A stretch of DNA of 64,000 bases, from positions 46,310 through 110,309 of the forward strand of contig DATHAO010000013.1 in assembly GCA_035296625.1 (NCBI GenBank), given 5' to 3'. This DNA is from DATCLS01 sp035296625. GTDB taxonomy: Bacteria; Actinomycetota; Acidimicrobiia; Acidimicrobiales; VFJN01. Of the stretch, positions 56,322 to 64,000 are shown piece by piece (position 1 is the stretch's first letter; each line of letters begins with the position of its first letter). The notes beneath the pieces are model-generated. The model saw nothing but the letters and a program-made list of their open reading frames with translations, had not been told where the DNA came from and did not search any database. Made by a program: the position numbers and the translations under genes.

Positions 56322-56810
56322 GTGCAGCTCGGTGAGGGCGTCGAATGGGCCCTGCACTCCTGCACGGTGCTGGCCACCCTGCCGGAGGGACGGACGCTGC
56401 CCGCCGCCCGGCTGGCCGAGTTCCACGGCGTGCCCGCCGCCTACCTGGCCAAGCACCTCCAGGCGCTGTCGCAGGCCGGCATCGTCGAGTCCGTGGCCGG
56501 GCGCCGGGGCGGCTATCGCCTGGGGCGGCCCGCAGAGGCGATCTCGGTGCTCGACGTCGTCGAGGCCGTCGAGGGTGCCGAGGGGTCGTTCCGCTGCAGG
56601 GAGATCCGGCGGCGGGGGCCGACCGCCTCGCCGGCGTCCAACTACCGCCGCCCGTGCCGCATCACCGTGGCGATGGAGCGGGCGGACGCCGCCTGGCGGG
56701 CCGAGCTGGCCGCGCAGACGATCGCCGGACTCGTGGCCGAGGTGACCCCCGCCCTCACGCCCGTCGTCGTCCGCAAGGCGACGGCCTGGTTGGCGGAGGC
56801 AGTGCGATGA
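56322..56810 (+). CDS. Rrf2 family transcriptional regulator
   Basis: A 162-residue winged-helix regulator. GVEWALHSCTVLATLPEGRT (near 5-24), AARLAEFHGVPAAYLAKHLQ (near 28-47), and AGIVESVAGRRGGYRLGRPA (near 52-71, the wing) are the Rrf2 pattern. Cysteines lie near 13, 91 and 113 (SCTV, FRC, RPC); the last two sit in the loop that binds an Fe-S cluster in NsrR/IscR/RsrR, though with non-standard spacing. GTG 56322 is chosen because GGATGGAGG lies 8 nt upstream; ATG 56307 is inside that ribosome site. Probably coupled to the epimerase gene that follows after 49 nt. Confidence 0.87.
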   Translation: MQLGEGVEWALHSCTVLATLPEGRTLPAARLAEFHGVPAAYLAKHLQALSQAGIVESVAGRRGGYRLGRPAEAISVLDVVEAVEGAEGSFRCREIRRRGPTASPASNYRRPCRITVAMERADAAWRAELAAQTIAGLVAEVTPALTPVVVRKATAWLAEAVR

Positions 56811-56859
56811 CGTCCCGATCGAGGTCCCGACACGTCCCCCAGACACCGGAGGTCCCACC

Positions 56860-57927
56860 ATGAAGCTGTTCCTCGCCGGCGCCACGGGCGCCATCGGGCG
56901 CTACGCCGTCCCGGCGCTCGTGGCCGCCGGCCACGAGGTCACCGGGGTGGCCCGCAGCGACGCCAAGGCCGCCTGGCTCCGCGGGCGCGGGGCGTCGCCC
57001 GTCTCGGTCTCGATCTTCGACCGGGCCCAGCTCGCCGAGGCCGTGGCCGGCCACGAGGCCGTGGTCAACATGGCCACCCGCATCCCGCCGACCAGCGAGG
57101 CTCGCAAGGCCGCCAGCTGGGTCGAGAACAGCCGGATCCGCCGTGAGGGCTCGGCCGCCCTGGTCGACGCGGCCCTCGCCGCCGGCATCGGGCGCTACGT
57201 GCAGGAGTCGATCACGTTCACCTATCCCGATCGGGGGGACGCCTGGATCGACGAGGAGGTGCCGACGGACGTGCCCGAGAGCCTCTCGACGACGGCCGAC
57301 GCCGAGGCCTCGGCCCGGCGGTTCACCGAGGCCGGCGCCGTCGGCGTGGTGCTGCGCTTCGGTGCCCTCTACGGCCCGGGCAGCGAGCAGACCGACATGA
57401 TGCTCGGCCTCGCCCGCCGCCACGTCGGCACGGCGCTCGGTTCCCCGGGCGGCTACATCTCCCAGCTGCACCTGGCCGACGCCGGCGGCGCCGTCGTGGC
57501 CGCGCTCGGAGTGCCCGCGGGCACCTACAACGTCGTCGACGACGAGCCCGTCACCAAGCGGGCCCAGGCCCGCCTGGTCGGCGAGGCCGTCGGCGTCCGG
57601 CCGTGGATCGTCGTGCCCGGGCGGCTCGGCCGGTTCGTCGGTGGGCCAGCGGACACCCTCTCCCGCTCGCAGCGTGTGAGCAACGCCAAGCTGCGCGCCA
57701 CCGGCTGGGCACCCCGCTACCCCACCGTGCGCGAGGGCCTGGCGGCGACGATCGCCGCCCAGGCCGGGGCGGACGCCGGCGCCGCCGGCCGGGGCACTGC
57801 CGCCACCGAGCAGCCTGGCACCGCCGGCCCGGGCACTGCCGGCACCGACCACCCGGGCGCTGCGGGCGCCGCCGGCAGGGGCGCCGGCAGCACGACGGCC
57901 GCGGCGGGGGAGCACGCCCGTGGCTGA
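56860..57927 (+). CDS. NAD-dependent epimerase/dehydratase family protein
   Basis: A 355-residue extended-SDR protein. The Rossmann start is MKLFLAGATGAIGRYAVPAL (GxxGxxG, 7-13), followed by EAVVNMATRIPP and VLRFGALYGPGSEQTD. The typical YxxxK is not clear, so it may be an NAD-binding atypical SDR with a different chemistry. Residues 300-355 form a Gly/Ala/Thr-rich low-complexity tail with short repeats (GTAGPGTAG), likely disordered. ATG 56860 has a CCGGAGG site. Its last 8 nt overlap the next gene; cotranscribed with the Rrf2 regulator and membrane protein. Confidence 0.82.
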   Translation: MKLFLAGATGAIGRYAVPALVAAGHEVTGVARSDAKAAWLRGRGASPVSVSIFDRAQLAEAVAGHEAVVNMATRIPPTSEARKAASWVENSRIRREGSAALVDAALAAGIGRYVQESITFTYPDRGDAWIDEEVPTDVPESLSTTADAEASARRFTEAGAVGVVLRFGALYGPGSEQTDMMLGLARRHVGTALGSPGGYISQLHLADAGGAVVAALGVPAGTYNVVDDEPVTKRAQARLVGEAVGVRPWIVVPGRLGRFVGGPADTLSRSQRVSNAKLRATGWAPRYPTVREGLAATIAAQAGADAGAAGRGTAATEQPGTAGPGTAGTDHPGAAGAAGRGAGSTTAAAGEHARG

Positions 57928-58471
57928 CCGGCTCGACGGCGCTCCCGCCGGCCCGGCCCCCGGGGCCGGCGGGGCGCCGGACGCGCGGGTGCCCACGGGC
58001 GCCCATCCCGGCACGCCCGGTGCACCCCCGTCCGGCGGATCCCCGGACGCCTCGTCCCAGCGGGCCGCGCCGGTCGTGCGCGGGGTCCTCGCACTGCTCG
58101 GGGCGCTGCAGGCGATCACCGGGGTGTGGGCGGGCGCGTTCCCCCGATCGTTCTACGACGACTTCCCCGGCTTCGGCCGGGTGTGGGTGGCCGTGGACGC
58201 GCCCTACAACGAGCACCTCGTGCGCGACGTGGGCACGCTGACCCTTGCCCTCGCCGTCCTGGTCCTGCTGGCGGCGGTGCACACGACGCCGCTGCTCGTC
58301 GGCGTGGCGGCCGGGGTGAACCTCGTCAACGCCGTGCCCCACCTCGTGTACCACCTGCGCCATCTCGAGGTGTACGACACGACCGACCAGGTGGCCAACG
58401 TCGTGGCGCTCGGCAGCGCCGTGCTCGTCCCCTTGGCGCTGCTCGTCTGGGTGCGCCGCGTCATGGCCTGA
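57920..58471 (+). CDS. four-helix membrane protein of unknown function
   Basis: A 183-residue protein. A 45-residue Pro/Gly-rich N-terminus precedes four hydrophobic segments (about 52-68, 100-121, 124-140, 158-178). The motif PRSFYDDFPGFGRVWVAVDA then PYNEHLVRDVG is conserved in a family of small actinobacterial membrane proteins I cannot name. GTG 57920 overlaps the epimerase stop. The three-gene unit Rrf2-epimerase-membrane protein suggests redox-linked control of all three. Confidence 0.7.
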   Translation: MADRLDGAPAGPAPGAGGAPDARVPTGAHPGTPGAPPSGGSPDASSQRAAPVVRGVLALLGALQAITGVWAGAFPRSFYDDFPGFGRVWVAVDAPYNEHLVRDVGTLTLALAVLVLLAAVHTTPLLVGVAAGVNLVNAVPHLVYHLRHLEVYDTTDQVANVVALGSAVLVPLALLVWVRRVMA

Positions 58472-58529
58472 CCGCCGTCCCGTTGTCCCGGGTCCGTCGC
58501 CGGCGGCGGCGGGACCTGACGCGCACCGG

Positions 58530-59531
58530 TCAGGCGGGGGCGGCCACCAGGTCGCGCACGGCCTCCTCGATGCAGGCGACTGTGTCGGTGCGGGCCCGGT
58601 CCTCCCCGAAGCGCTCGACCAACGAAACCACTTCGAGCCGCGCGTGCGCCGACACGTCGAGGCCGTCGATGACCTCGCCGACGATGGCCACGCACGGCAC
58701 GCCCACGAGCGCGGCCAGTTCGGCGACGCCGCCCACGACCTTGCCGTCGAAGGACTGTTCGTCGAGAAACCCCTCGGCCGTGATCACCAGGTCGGCACCC
58801 TCGATCGCGTCGGGCAGGCCGATCTCGTCCGCGACGGCGTCGAATCCGCGCGAGAGGCGGGCGCCCGCGACGGCCAACCCGCCGGCCAGGCCCCCGGCGG
58901 CGCCCGCGCCGGGCATCGACCGCACGTCGACGCCGTGCTCGGCCAGGTAGACGTCGGCCAGCCGCTCGAGCCGGCGGCGCAACAGCTCCACCTGGGCGGG
59001 CGTGGCGCCCTTCTGGGGGCCGAACACCTCGGCGGCGTCGACGAATCCGATGCGCACGTCGCACAGGCACACGATCTCGGCGCCCGCGTAGCGGTGCAGC
59101 GGGTAGAGCGACCGCAGGGCCCCCAGCCCGCCGTCGGTCGTAGCAGAACCGCCCAAGCCGACGAGGATGCGGCGGGCGCCCCCGTCCAGGGCGGCGGCCA
59201 CCAGCTCGCCCGTGCCCACGCTCGTGGCGCCGACCGGGTCATTGCCCTCGGAGCCGCCCGCGAGCGCGAGTCCACAGGCGCGGGCCGCCTCGATCACGGC
59301 CACACGGCCGGTCAGGCGCCACGCGGCCTCGACCGGCTCGCCCAGCGGACCGGTCACCCTGGTCGTGCGGTTGGGACCGCCGAGCACGTCCAGCGTGCCC
59401 TCGCCGCCGTCGGCCACCGGCATCTCGTCGCAGTCCCACCCGGCGGCCGCCGCGGCACGTGCGACGGCCGTCGCCGCGTCGCGGGCGGTGGCGGTGCCCC
59501 GGAGCTTGTCGGGTGCGGCGACGACGCGCAT
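58530..59531 (-). CDS. glycerate kinase (GlxK/GarK family)
   Basis: A 333-residue enzyme that phosphorylates glycerate with ATP. MRVVAAPDKLRGTATARDAA (1-20), MPVADGGEGTLDVLGG (near 37-52), the nucleotide loop LVGLGGSATTDGGLGALRSL (near 123-142), and LVITAEGFLDEQSFDGKVVG (near 245-264) are the family pattern. It is somewhat short (usual 370-390). ATG 59531 is chosen over TTG 59540; CACACT, a -10-like box, lies 8 nt upstream. Divergent from otsA. Confidence 0.92.
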   Translation of the reverse strand: MRVVAAPDKLRGTATARDAATAVARAAAAAGWDCDEMPVADGGEGTLDVLGGPNRTTRVTGPLGEPVEAAWRLTGRVAVIEAARACGLALAGGSEGNDPVGATSVGTGELVAAALDGGARRILVGLGGSATTDGGLGALRSLYPLHRYAGAEIVCLCDVRIGFVDAAEVFGPQKGATPAQVELLRRRLERLADVYLAEHGVDVRSMPGAGAAGGLAGGLAVAGARLSRGFDAVADEIGLPDAIEGADLVITAEGFLDEQSFDGKVVGGVAELAALVGVPCVAIVGEVIDGLDVSAHARLEVVSLVERFGEDRARTDTVACIEEAVRDLVAAPA

Positions 59532-59645
59532 CGGCGCCAAGTGTGGTCGATCGGCCGGCCGGCCGGCACGGACGGCCGGCGGTCACCGCGCGCCGCACCG
59601 GTCCACCCGGCCTGCGGCTCTGCTGGGCGGCCTCGCCCGGCCCGG

Positions 59646-59651
59646 TAACTT
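59646..59651 (+). promoter_or_regulatory. -10 box TAACTT of otsA
   Basis: TANNNT hexamer 7 nt before GTG 59659. Confidence 0.55.
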
Positions 59652-59658
59652 GCCGGCC

Positions 59659-61032
59659 GTGGACCGACCCGTCGTGATCGCGTCGAACCGTGGCCCGCTG
59701 ACCTTCCGGCGCGACGAGGGCGGTGACCTCGTCGCGAAGCGCGGGGCCGGCGGTCTCGTGTCGGGGCTGGGGCCGCTGGTGTCAGGCACCGAGGCCACCT
59801 GGGTGGCCGCCGCCATGTCGCCGGGCGACCGCGAGGCGGCGGCGCTGGGCGTCGTCGACGCCGAGGACTTCCGGGTCCGCCTGCTGGCCGTCGACGACGA
59901 GATCTACCGCCTGGCCTACGACGTGGTCAGCAACCAGGCGCTGTGGTTCGTGCACCATGGGCTCTACGACCTGCCCAGCGAGCCGGCGTTCGGGCGGGCG
60001 TTCCGTGACGCCTGGCAGGCCTACCGCGACGTGAACGACGCGTTCGCCGACGCCGTGGCCGAGGACGCCCCGAAGGGCGCTGCCGTGCTCGTGCAGGACT
60101 ACCACCTGTCGCTGCTCGGCGAGCGCCTGGCCGAGCGCCGGCCCGACCTCGCCGCCGTGCACTTCGCCCACACCCCCTTCGCCACGCCGACCTGGCTGCG
60201 GACGCTGCCGACGGCGGTGGCCGAGGAGCTGCTGCGCGGCCTGGCCGCGCACGCCGCATGCGGGTTCCACAGCCAGCGGTGGGCCGCCGACTTCCGCGCC
60301 TGCTGCGCCGACCTGCTGGGCGTCCGGCCGACCACGTTCGTCTCTCCGCTGCCCGCCGACCCCGGCGACGTCGGGGCCACGGCGGCGTCGCCCGCGTCCG
60401 ACGCCGCGCTGGCCGGCATCGACGAGATCGTGGGCGACCGCCTGGTCGTGGCCCGCGTCGACCGCATCGAGCTGTCGAAGAACATCGTGCGGGGCTTCCT
60501 CGCGTTCGACGACCTGCTGGACCGGCACGCGGAGTGGCGGGGCCGGGTCACGTTCCTCGCGTCGGTCTACCCGTCCCGCACGGGGGTCGAGGCCTATCTG
60601 CAGTACCAGCGCGAGGTCGAGGCCGTGGTGGCCGGCATCAGCGAGCGCTGGGCCACACCCGACTGGACGCCGATCGTCTACGACACCCGCGACGACTACC
60701 CGTGGTCGGTGTCGGCGCTGCGCCGGGCCGACGTGCTACTCGTCAACCCCATCCGCGACGGGTTGAACCTCGTGGCCAAGGAGGGGGCGATCGTCAACGA
60801 GCGCGACGCCGTCCTGTGCCTGTCGCCAGAGGCCGGCGTATGGGACGAGCTGGCGGAGGCCGCGATCGAGGTCCACCCGTTCGACGTGGCGGGCACGGCC
60901 GACGCCCTCGACCGGGCACTGCGCATGCCGGCCGACGAGCGGCGGACGCGGGCGGCGCGCCTGCGCGAGCTGGCGGTGGCACGCCGTCCGGCGGACTGGC
61001 TCGCCGACCAGCTGGCGGCCGCCCGCAGCTAG
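59659..61032 (+). CDS. otsA: trehalose-6-phosphate synthase
   Basis: A 457-residue GT20 enzyme that forms trehalose-6-phosphate from UDP- or GDP-glucose and glucose-6-phosphate. SNRGPLTFRRD near 9-19, VLVQDYHLSLLGERLAERRP (near 136-155), ARVDRIELSKNIVRGFLAFD (near 264-283), RADVLLVNPIRDGLNLVAKE (near 355-374) are the conserved blocks. GTG 59659 is leaderless. Instead of the usual otsA-otsB order, otsB lies tail-to-tail 143 nt downstream on the other strand. Confidence 0.92.
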   Translation: MDRPVVIASNRGPLTFRRDEGGDLVAKRGAGGLVSGLGPLVSGTEATWVAAAMSPGDREAAALGVVDAEDFRVRLLAVDDEIYRLAYDVVSNQALWFVHHGLYDLPSEPAFGRAFRDAWQAYRDVNDAFADAVAEDAPKGAAVLVQDYHLSLLGERLAERRPDLAAVHFAHTPFATPTWLRTLPTAVAEELLRGLAAHAACGFHSQRWAADFRACCADLLGVRPTTFVSPLPADPGDVGATAASPASDAALAGIDEIVGDRLVVARVDRIELSKNIVRGFLAFDDLLDRHAEWRGRVTFLASVYPSRTGVEAYLQYQREVEAVVAGISERWATPDWTPIVYDTRDDYPWSVSALRRADVLLVNPIRDGLNLVAKEGAIVNERDAVLCLSPEAGVWDELAEAAIEVHPFDVAGTADALDRALRMPADERRTRAARLRELAVARRPADWLADQLAAARS

Positions 61033-61175
61033 CCCGGCCCGCTCCCGGCGCCATCCCGACCAGCCATCCCGGACCGTCGTGCAGGAGGTGGCGGCCGGGC
61101 GTCACGTTCCGGCACAGCATTCCCCGCGGCGGCGGGCTGCGCCGGGGCGGCGGCCGGCGACGCCGGCGGTCGCAG

Positions 61176-61961
61176 CTAGGAGGGCGGCGGGGGCGGGTCG
61201 CCGAGCAGGCGGCGCAGCAGGCCGACCGTGGCGAGCGGGCCGTCGAGCACGATGTCGGCCCGACGGGCCAGGTCGTCGGGCCCCTCGTCGCTCACGACCG
61301 CCACCCGCAGCGTGTGGACGCCCTTCGCGGCGAGCCGGTCGAGCGCGTCGTACGCGGCCAGGTCGCCGACGTCGTCGCCGACGAAGCACACGGCGGTCGC
61401 GCCGTCGGCGATGGCCTCGACCGCCGTGCCCTTGTCGGACTCGATCGGCGGGTGCAGCTCGACCGACATGCGGGCCGGCCGGTAGACGAGCCCCGACCGC
61501 GCCGCCTGCTGCGACGCCCACTGCTGCACGGCCCCGCCCAGGTCCGGCCGGGTGCGGTAGTGCAACGTGAGCGACAGGCCCTTCGTCTCGACCACCATGC
61601 CCTCGGGCCCCCGGTCGGCCGAGCAGCGGGCCACGTCCGCGATCACCTCGCGCCACGCCCCCGAGTTCGGGTGGTCGCTGCGCACGCCGTGGCGGACGCG
61701 CTCCAGGCCGTAGAGGCCCGACAGCAGCACGCCGGCCGGCAGCAGCGACTGGAGGAACGACACGGGGCGGCCGGAGACGGCACCGACCACCATATACTTG
61801 CGGGCGAGCGCCTCGAGCACCTCGACGGACCCCTCGACGGGCCGGGCCTCGACAGGATCGTCGACGATCGGCGCCAGCGTTCCGTCGAAGTCGAACAGGA
61901 TCGCGGAGGACTCGGGTCGGCCGAGGAACGGCCCCAGCGCAGCCTCGGCATCGGTCACCAT
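61176..61961 (-). CDS. otsB: trehalose-6-phosphate phosphatase
   Basis: A 261-residue HAD phosphatase. The nucleophile loop is ILFDFDGTLAPIVDD (21-35), the second motif GAVSGRP, the lysine region IESDKGTAVEAI (near 172-183) and the acidic CFVGDDVGDLAAY (near 192-204). Pairs with OtsA to make trehalose. ATG 61961 follows TAGCGT by 5 nt; GTG 61958 is an alternative at 8 nt. Transcribed towards otsA; no operon. Confidence 0.92.
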   Translation of the reverse strand: MVTDAEAALGPFLGRPESSAILFDFDGTLAPIVDDPVEARPVEGSVEVLEALARKYMVVGAVSGRPVSFLQSLLPAGVLLSGLYGLERVRHGVRSDHPNSGAWREVIADVARCSADRGPEGMVVETKGLSLTLHYRTRPDLGGAVQQWASQQAARSGLVYRPARMSVELHPPIESDKGTAVEAIADGATAVCFVGDDVGDLAAYDALDRLAAKGVHTLRVAVVSDEGPDDLARRADIVLDGPLATVGLLRRLLGDPPPPPS

Positions 61962-61966
61962 CGAGA

Positions 61967-61972
61967 ACGCTA
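61967..61972 (-). promoter_or_regulatory. -10 box TAGCGT of otsB
   Basis: TANNNT hexamer 5 nt before ATG 61961. Confidence 0.5.
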
Positions 61973-62081
61973 GCCCCGGCGAACGGTGGGCCCACCACCC
62001 CGGCGGAGGGCCGGGGCAGCGGTGTCGCGGGCCCGTTCGGCCCCTAGGGACGGCCGTCGATCGGTCGACCGGCCGGGCCGG

Positions 62082-62621
62082 TCAGCCGCCCGTGGCCAGC
62101 TCGGGCCCGAGCACGACCAACACCTGTGCCCCGCTCAGCTCGACCGGGGGCGGATCGGTGATCGGGACGACGGCCTCGGCGGGCACGCCGATCGCGGTGG
62201 CGAGCGCCAGGGCGTCGGCCTGGAAATCGGGTGCATACTGCACCTGCGAGGCCGCCACCTCGGCGGGGGCGTTCGTGGGCTCGAGCGTGACGTAGCCGCC
62301 CTCGCCGATGGTCGTCGACAGCTCGCCCGCCGCGCCCTGCACGCCCGAGGCGTTCGCCACGAGCACGGTGACCTCGCCCGCGGGATGCGTGACCGGCGCG
62401 GCCGTCGTCTCGGGCGAGCCTCCGCCGCCCCCGCCGCTCCCGCCGTCGGTGGCGGCGGTGCTGCCGTCGTCGGCCGAGGGCGCCTCGGCGGCGACGTCGG
62501 CGCCGTCGGAGTCGGACTGATCGAAGCCGTTGCGGAGGACGAACAGCCCGATGATCACGGCAGTGGCGATGACGGCCACGCCCCGGGCCGGGCTCGACCG
62601 GCGGGAGTGCTCAACGTCCAT
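62082..62621 (-). CDS. LytR C-terminal domain membrane protein (VirR/Rv0431-like)
   Basis: A 179-residue protein: short cytosolic N-terminus, one membrane segment GVAVIATAVIIGLFVLRNGF (near 14-33), a Ser/Gly-rich periplasmic linker (to about 80) and a LytR_C domain with EVTVLVANASGVQGAAGELS and QVLVVLGPELA. Overlaps the DUF3263 gene upstream by 11 nt, the same order as mycobacterial Rv0430-Rv0431, where VirR affects cell-envelope and vesicle formation. ATG 62621. Confidence 0.87.
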   Translation of the reverse strand: MDVEHSRRSSPARGVAVIATAVIIGLFVLRNGFDQSDSDGADVAAEAPSADDGSTAATDGGSGGGGGGSPETTAAPVTHPAGEVTVLVANASGVQGAAGELSTTIGEGGYVTLEPTNAPAEVAASQVQYAPDFQADALALATAIGVPAEAVVPITDPPPVELSGAQVLVVLGPELATGG

Positions 62622-62892
62622 GCGGCTGCCTCCTCACCGGGCGGACCCGCTCGTGCGAGCGCCCCTCGATGCGGGCCCGCCGGCGCTCACGGCGCAGGCG
62701 GCGGAGCCGGCGCACGAGGAGCGGATCGACCGCGAGTGCCTCGGGATCGTCGATGAGCGCGTTCAGGAGCCGGTAGTAGCGCGTCGGGGACACGCCGAGT
62801 CGCTCGGTGATGGCGGCACCCTTCGGGCCGGGCAGCTTCCACCAGCTGCGCTCGAACTCGAGGATCGCTCGGTCACGATCGTCCAGGGCCAC
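62611..62892 (-). CDS. DUF3263 domain protein (Rv0430-like)
   Basis: A 93-residue small protein. ALDDRDRAILEFERSWWKLP (1-21), GVSPTRYYRLLNALIDDPEA (near 35-54) and DPLLVRRLRRLRRERRRAR are the DUF3263 pattern, a helix-turn-helix-like fold. A basic tail follows. GTG 62892 is chosen, 6 nt behind CAGCCT; the frame is open up to 62994 but the added residues are low-complexity. Forms a pair with the LytR_C gene. Confidence 0.85.
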   Translation of the reverse strand: MALDDRDRAILEFERSWWKLPGPKGAAITERLGVSPTRYYRLLNALIDDPEALAVDPLLVRRLRRLRRERRRARIEGRSHERVRPVRRQPHGR

Positions 62893-63001
62893 GGGGACAG
62901 GCTGGCCGCCCCACCCACGCGATGCAAGCACCCCCGCCGGGGCGGCGGCACCGGGCCGGCGTGCTGGCGGCAGGGCCCCCGGAGCTATCGTCACGTCACT
63001 C

Positions 63002-63074
63002 GCCCGAGTAGCTCAGCTGGCAGAGCAGGCGCCTTGTAAGCGTCAGGTCGCGGGTTCGACCCCCGCCTCGGGCT
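63002..63074 (+). tRNA. tRNA-Thr(TGT)
   Basis: A 73-nt cloverleaf without the encoded CCA. Acceptor GCCCGAG pairs with CTCGGGC; D arm GCTC/GAGC; anticodon stem-loop GGCGC-CTTGTAA-GCGTC gives TGT as the anticodon (one stem position is not a Watson-Crick pair); T arm GCGGG-TTCGACC-CCCGC; discriminator T. A threonine tRNA for ACA (and wobble ACG). Confidence 0.92.
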
Positions 63075-63084
63075 CGGGGGTCGC

Positions 63085-64000
63085 TCAGCGGCGCCGGGCG
63101 ATCTCGAAGCAGGCCAGCGCCGCCGCGGCCGACACGTTCAGCGACGACAGCCGCCCCCGCATGGGGATCGACACGACCTCGTCGCAGCGCTCGCGCACGA
63201 GCCGCGACAGGCCGCGTCCCTCGGCACCGAGCACGAGGCAGACCGGCCCGTCGCCGCCGGCCAGGTCGGCCAGCGCGGTGTCCGCGGCGCCGTCGAGACC
63301 CACGACGTGGACCCCGCCGTCGCGCATGCGGGCCAGGGCGGCCGGCAGGCCCCCGGCCAGCGCCAGGGGCACGTACTCGATGGCGCCGGCCGCGGCCTTG
63401 GTGGCCGCGGGGGTCACGTGCACGGCCCGGTGTCGGGGCAGCACCGCACCGGTGGCACCAGCGCACTCGGCCGAGCGAAGGACGGCGCCCAGGTTCCCGG
63501 GGTCGGTGACGCCGTCGAGGGCGACGAGGAACGGCGGGCGGCCCCGGGTGCCCGCGATCAGCTCGTCGAGCTCGGCCTCGGGTAGCGGAGCGGCGAGGGC
63601 GAGCACGCCCTGGGGCGCCTCGCAGCGGGCCTGGGCGTCGAACTTGCCGCGGCCGACCTCTCGGAGCAGCACGCGGTTGGCCTCGGCCAGCTCCCGGATG
63701 TCATCGAGGATCGGGGCGTCCTCGCGGTCGGTGGCCAGCCACACCTCGCGTGTGCGCCGGCGCCCGGCGGTGAGCAGCTCCCGGACGGCCTGGCGGCCCT
63801 CGACCTGATCGCCGCCCAGCTCGCGTCCGGCACTCCCGGACCGGCGGCCGCGTACGGCGCCGCCGGGTCCTCCCCCGCCGGTGCCGGCGCTGCCGCCGCC
63901 GACCGAGCGACGGGCGGGGGCGCTGCGCTGGGGGCGGGTCGGCGGGGGACCGTAACCGGGGCCGCCGCGGCCGCTGCCACCACCTGTCCGACCGCCGCCG
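63085..64000 (-). CDS. rlmB: 23S rRNA 2'-O-methyltransferase RlmB/TrmH family (5' end outside the window)
   Basis: The gene reads from beyond base 64000 to a stop at 63085; at least 304 codons are visible. The substrate-binding N-domain starts at VEGRQAVRELLTAGRRRTRE; the SPOUT domain has LVALDGVTDPGNLGAVLRSA, LVLGAEGRGLSRLVRERCDE, and IPMRGRLSSLNVSAAAAL, the knotted SAM site. It methylates Gm2251 (E. coli numbering) in 23S rRNA, by family. Upstream of the domain lies an unusually long Gly/Arg/Pro-rich extension (over 60 residues seen) of low complexity, comparable to mycobacterial forms. Its start is not in the window. Confidence 0.92.
   Translation of the reverse strand, partial: GGGRTGGGSGRGGPGYGPPPTRPQRSAPARRSVGGGSAGTGGGGPGGAVRGRRSGSAGRELGGDQVEGRQAVRELLTAGRRRTREVWLATDREDAPILDDIRELAEANRVLLREVGRGKFDAQARCEAPQGVLALAAPLPEAELDELIAGTRGRPPFLVALDGVTDPGNLGAVLRSAECAGATGAVLPRHRAVHVTPAATKAAAGAIEYVPLALAGGLPAALARMRDGGVHVVGLDGAADTALADLAGGDGPVCLVLGAEGRGLSRLVRERCDEVVSIPMRGRLSSLNVSAAAALACFEIARRR

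Overview
The window is very GC-rich, densely coded, chromosomal DNA of an actinobacterium, most likely a member of the Acidimicrobiia or a close relative; the placement is an inference. It rests on actinobacterial marker genes: a DUF3263 + LytR_C pair like Rv0430-Rv0431/VirR, a CysO-like sulfur carrier, egtB-egtD, an F420-type luciferase-like oxidoreductase, a SigG-like sigma factor and an amtB-glnB-glnD operon. It also rests on start sites, many of which sit 5-8 nt behind a TANNNT -10 box and so look leaderless. No prophage, insertion sequence or CRISPR array was seen. Nearly everything is ordinary core or soft-core gene content.

Layout. 1-5.7 kb: methyltransferase fragment, GH1 beta-glucosidase, a retron-like reverse transcriptase with a roughly 330-nt transcribed leader, TesB thioesterase, PQQ sugar dehydrogenase lipoprotein and a DUF952 protein. 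5.9-10.4 kb: prmA, a lipoprotein and egtB-egtD (ergothioneine). 10.5-18 kb: small hypotheticals, an EEP-family hydrolase, a MarR regulator with its apparent operator and an F420 oxidoreductase, a SigG-like ECF sigma factor, a STAS protein, a MazF-like remnant, GNAT, and a CBS-citrate synthase fusion. 18-24 kb: PAC2 protein, amidase, AI-2E exporter-type protein, shikimate-kinase-like protein, GT2, NUDIX. 24-28 kb: the nitrogen operon amtB-glnB-glnD, with a GlnR-type box. 28-38 kb: flavin disulfide reductase, two unknowns, larE, and a complete branched-chain amino acid ABC transporter with its binding protein tail-to-tail to livHMGF; then hemQ. 38-45 kb: lipoproteins, an unusual FtsH-like membrane AAA protease, fdhD and a molybdopterin oxidoreductase. 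45-52 kb: a membrane sulfatase-like protein, methyltransferase and small YLD protein cluster, a secreted alpha/beta hydrolase, DUF983. 52-64 kb: phosphatase, methyltransferase, groEL under tandem CIRCE elements, CysO-like protein, an Rrf2 regulator with operator, epimerase, glycerate kinase, otsA and otsB tail-to-tail, DUF3263/LytR_C, tRNA-Thr(TGT) and rlmB (cut by the window end).

The most notable items are the retron-like reverse transcriptase with a candidate non-coding leader and leaderless promoter, regulatory sites legible in the raw sequence (tandem CIRCE, a GlnR-like box, a MarR palindrome that includes the regulator's own stop codon, an Rrf2 palindrome), several domain fusions (CBS + citrate synthase; extracellular Ig-like fold + LivH; proline-rich multi-TM FtsH), and small locus-specific tandem repeats in intergenic gaps. 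All family calls come from reading motifs in the translated sequence; no database search was possible.
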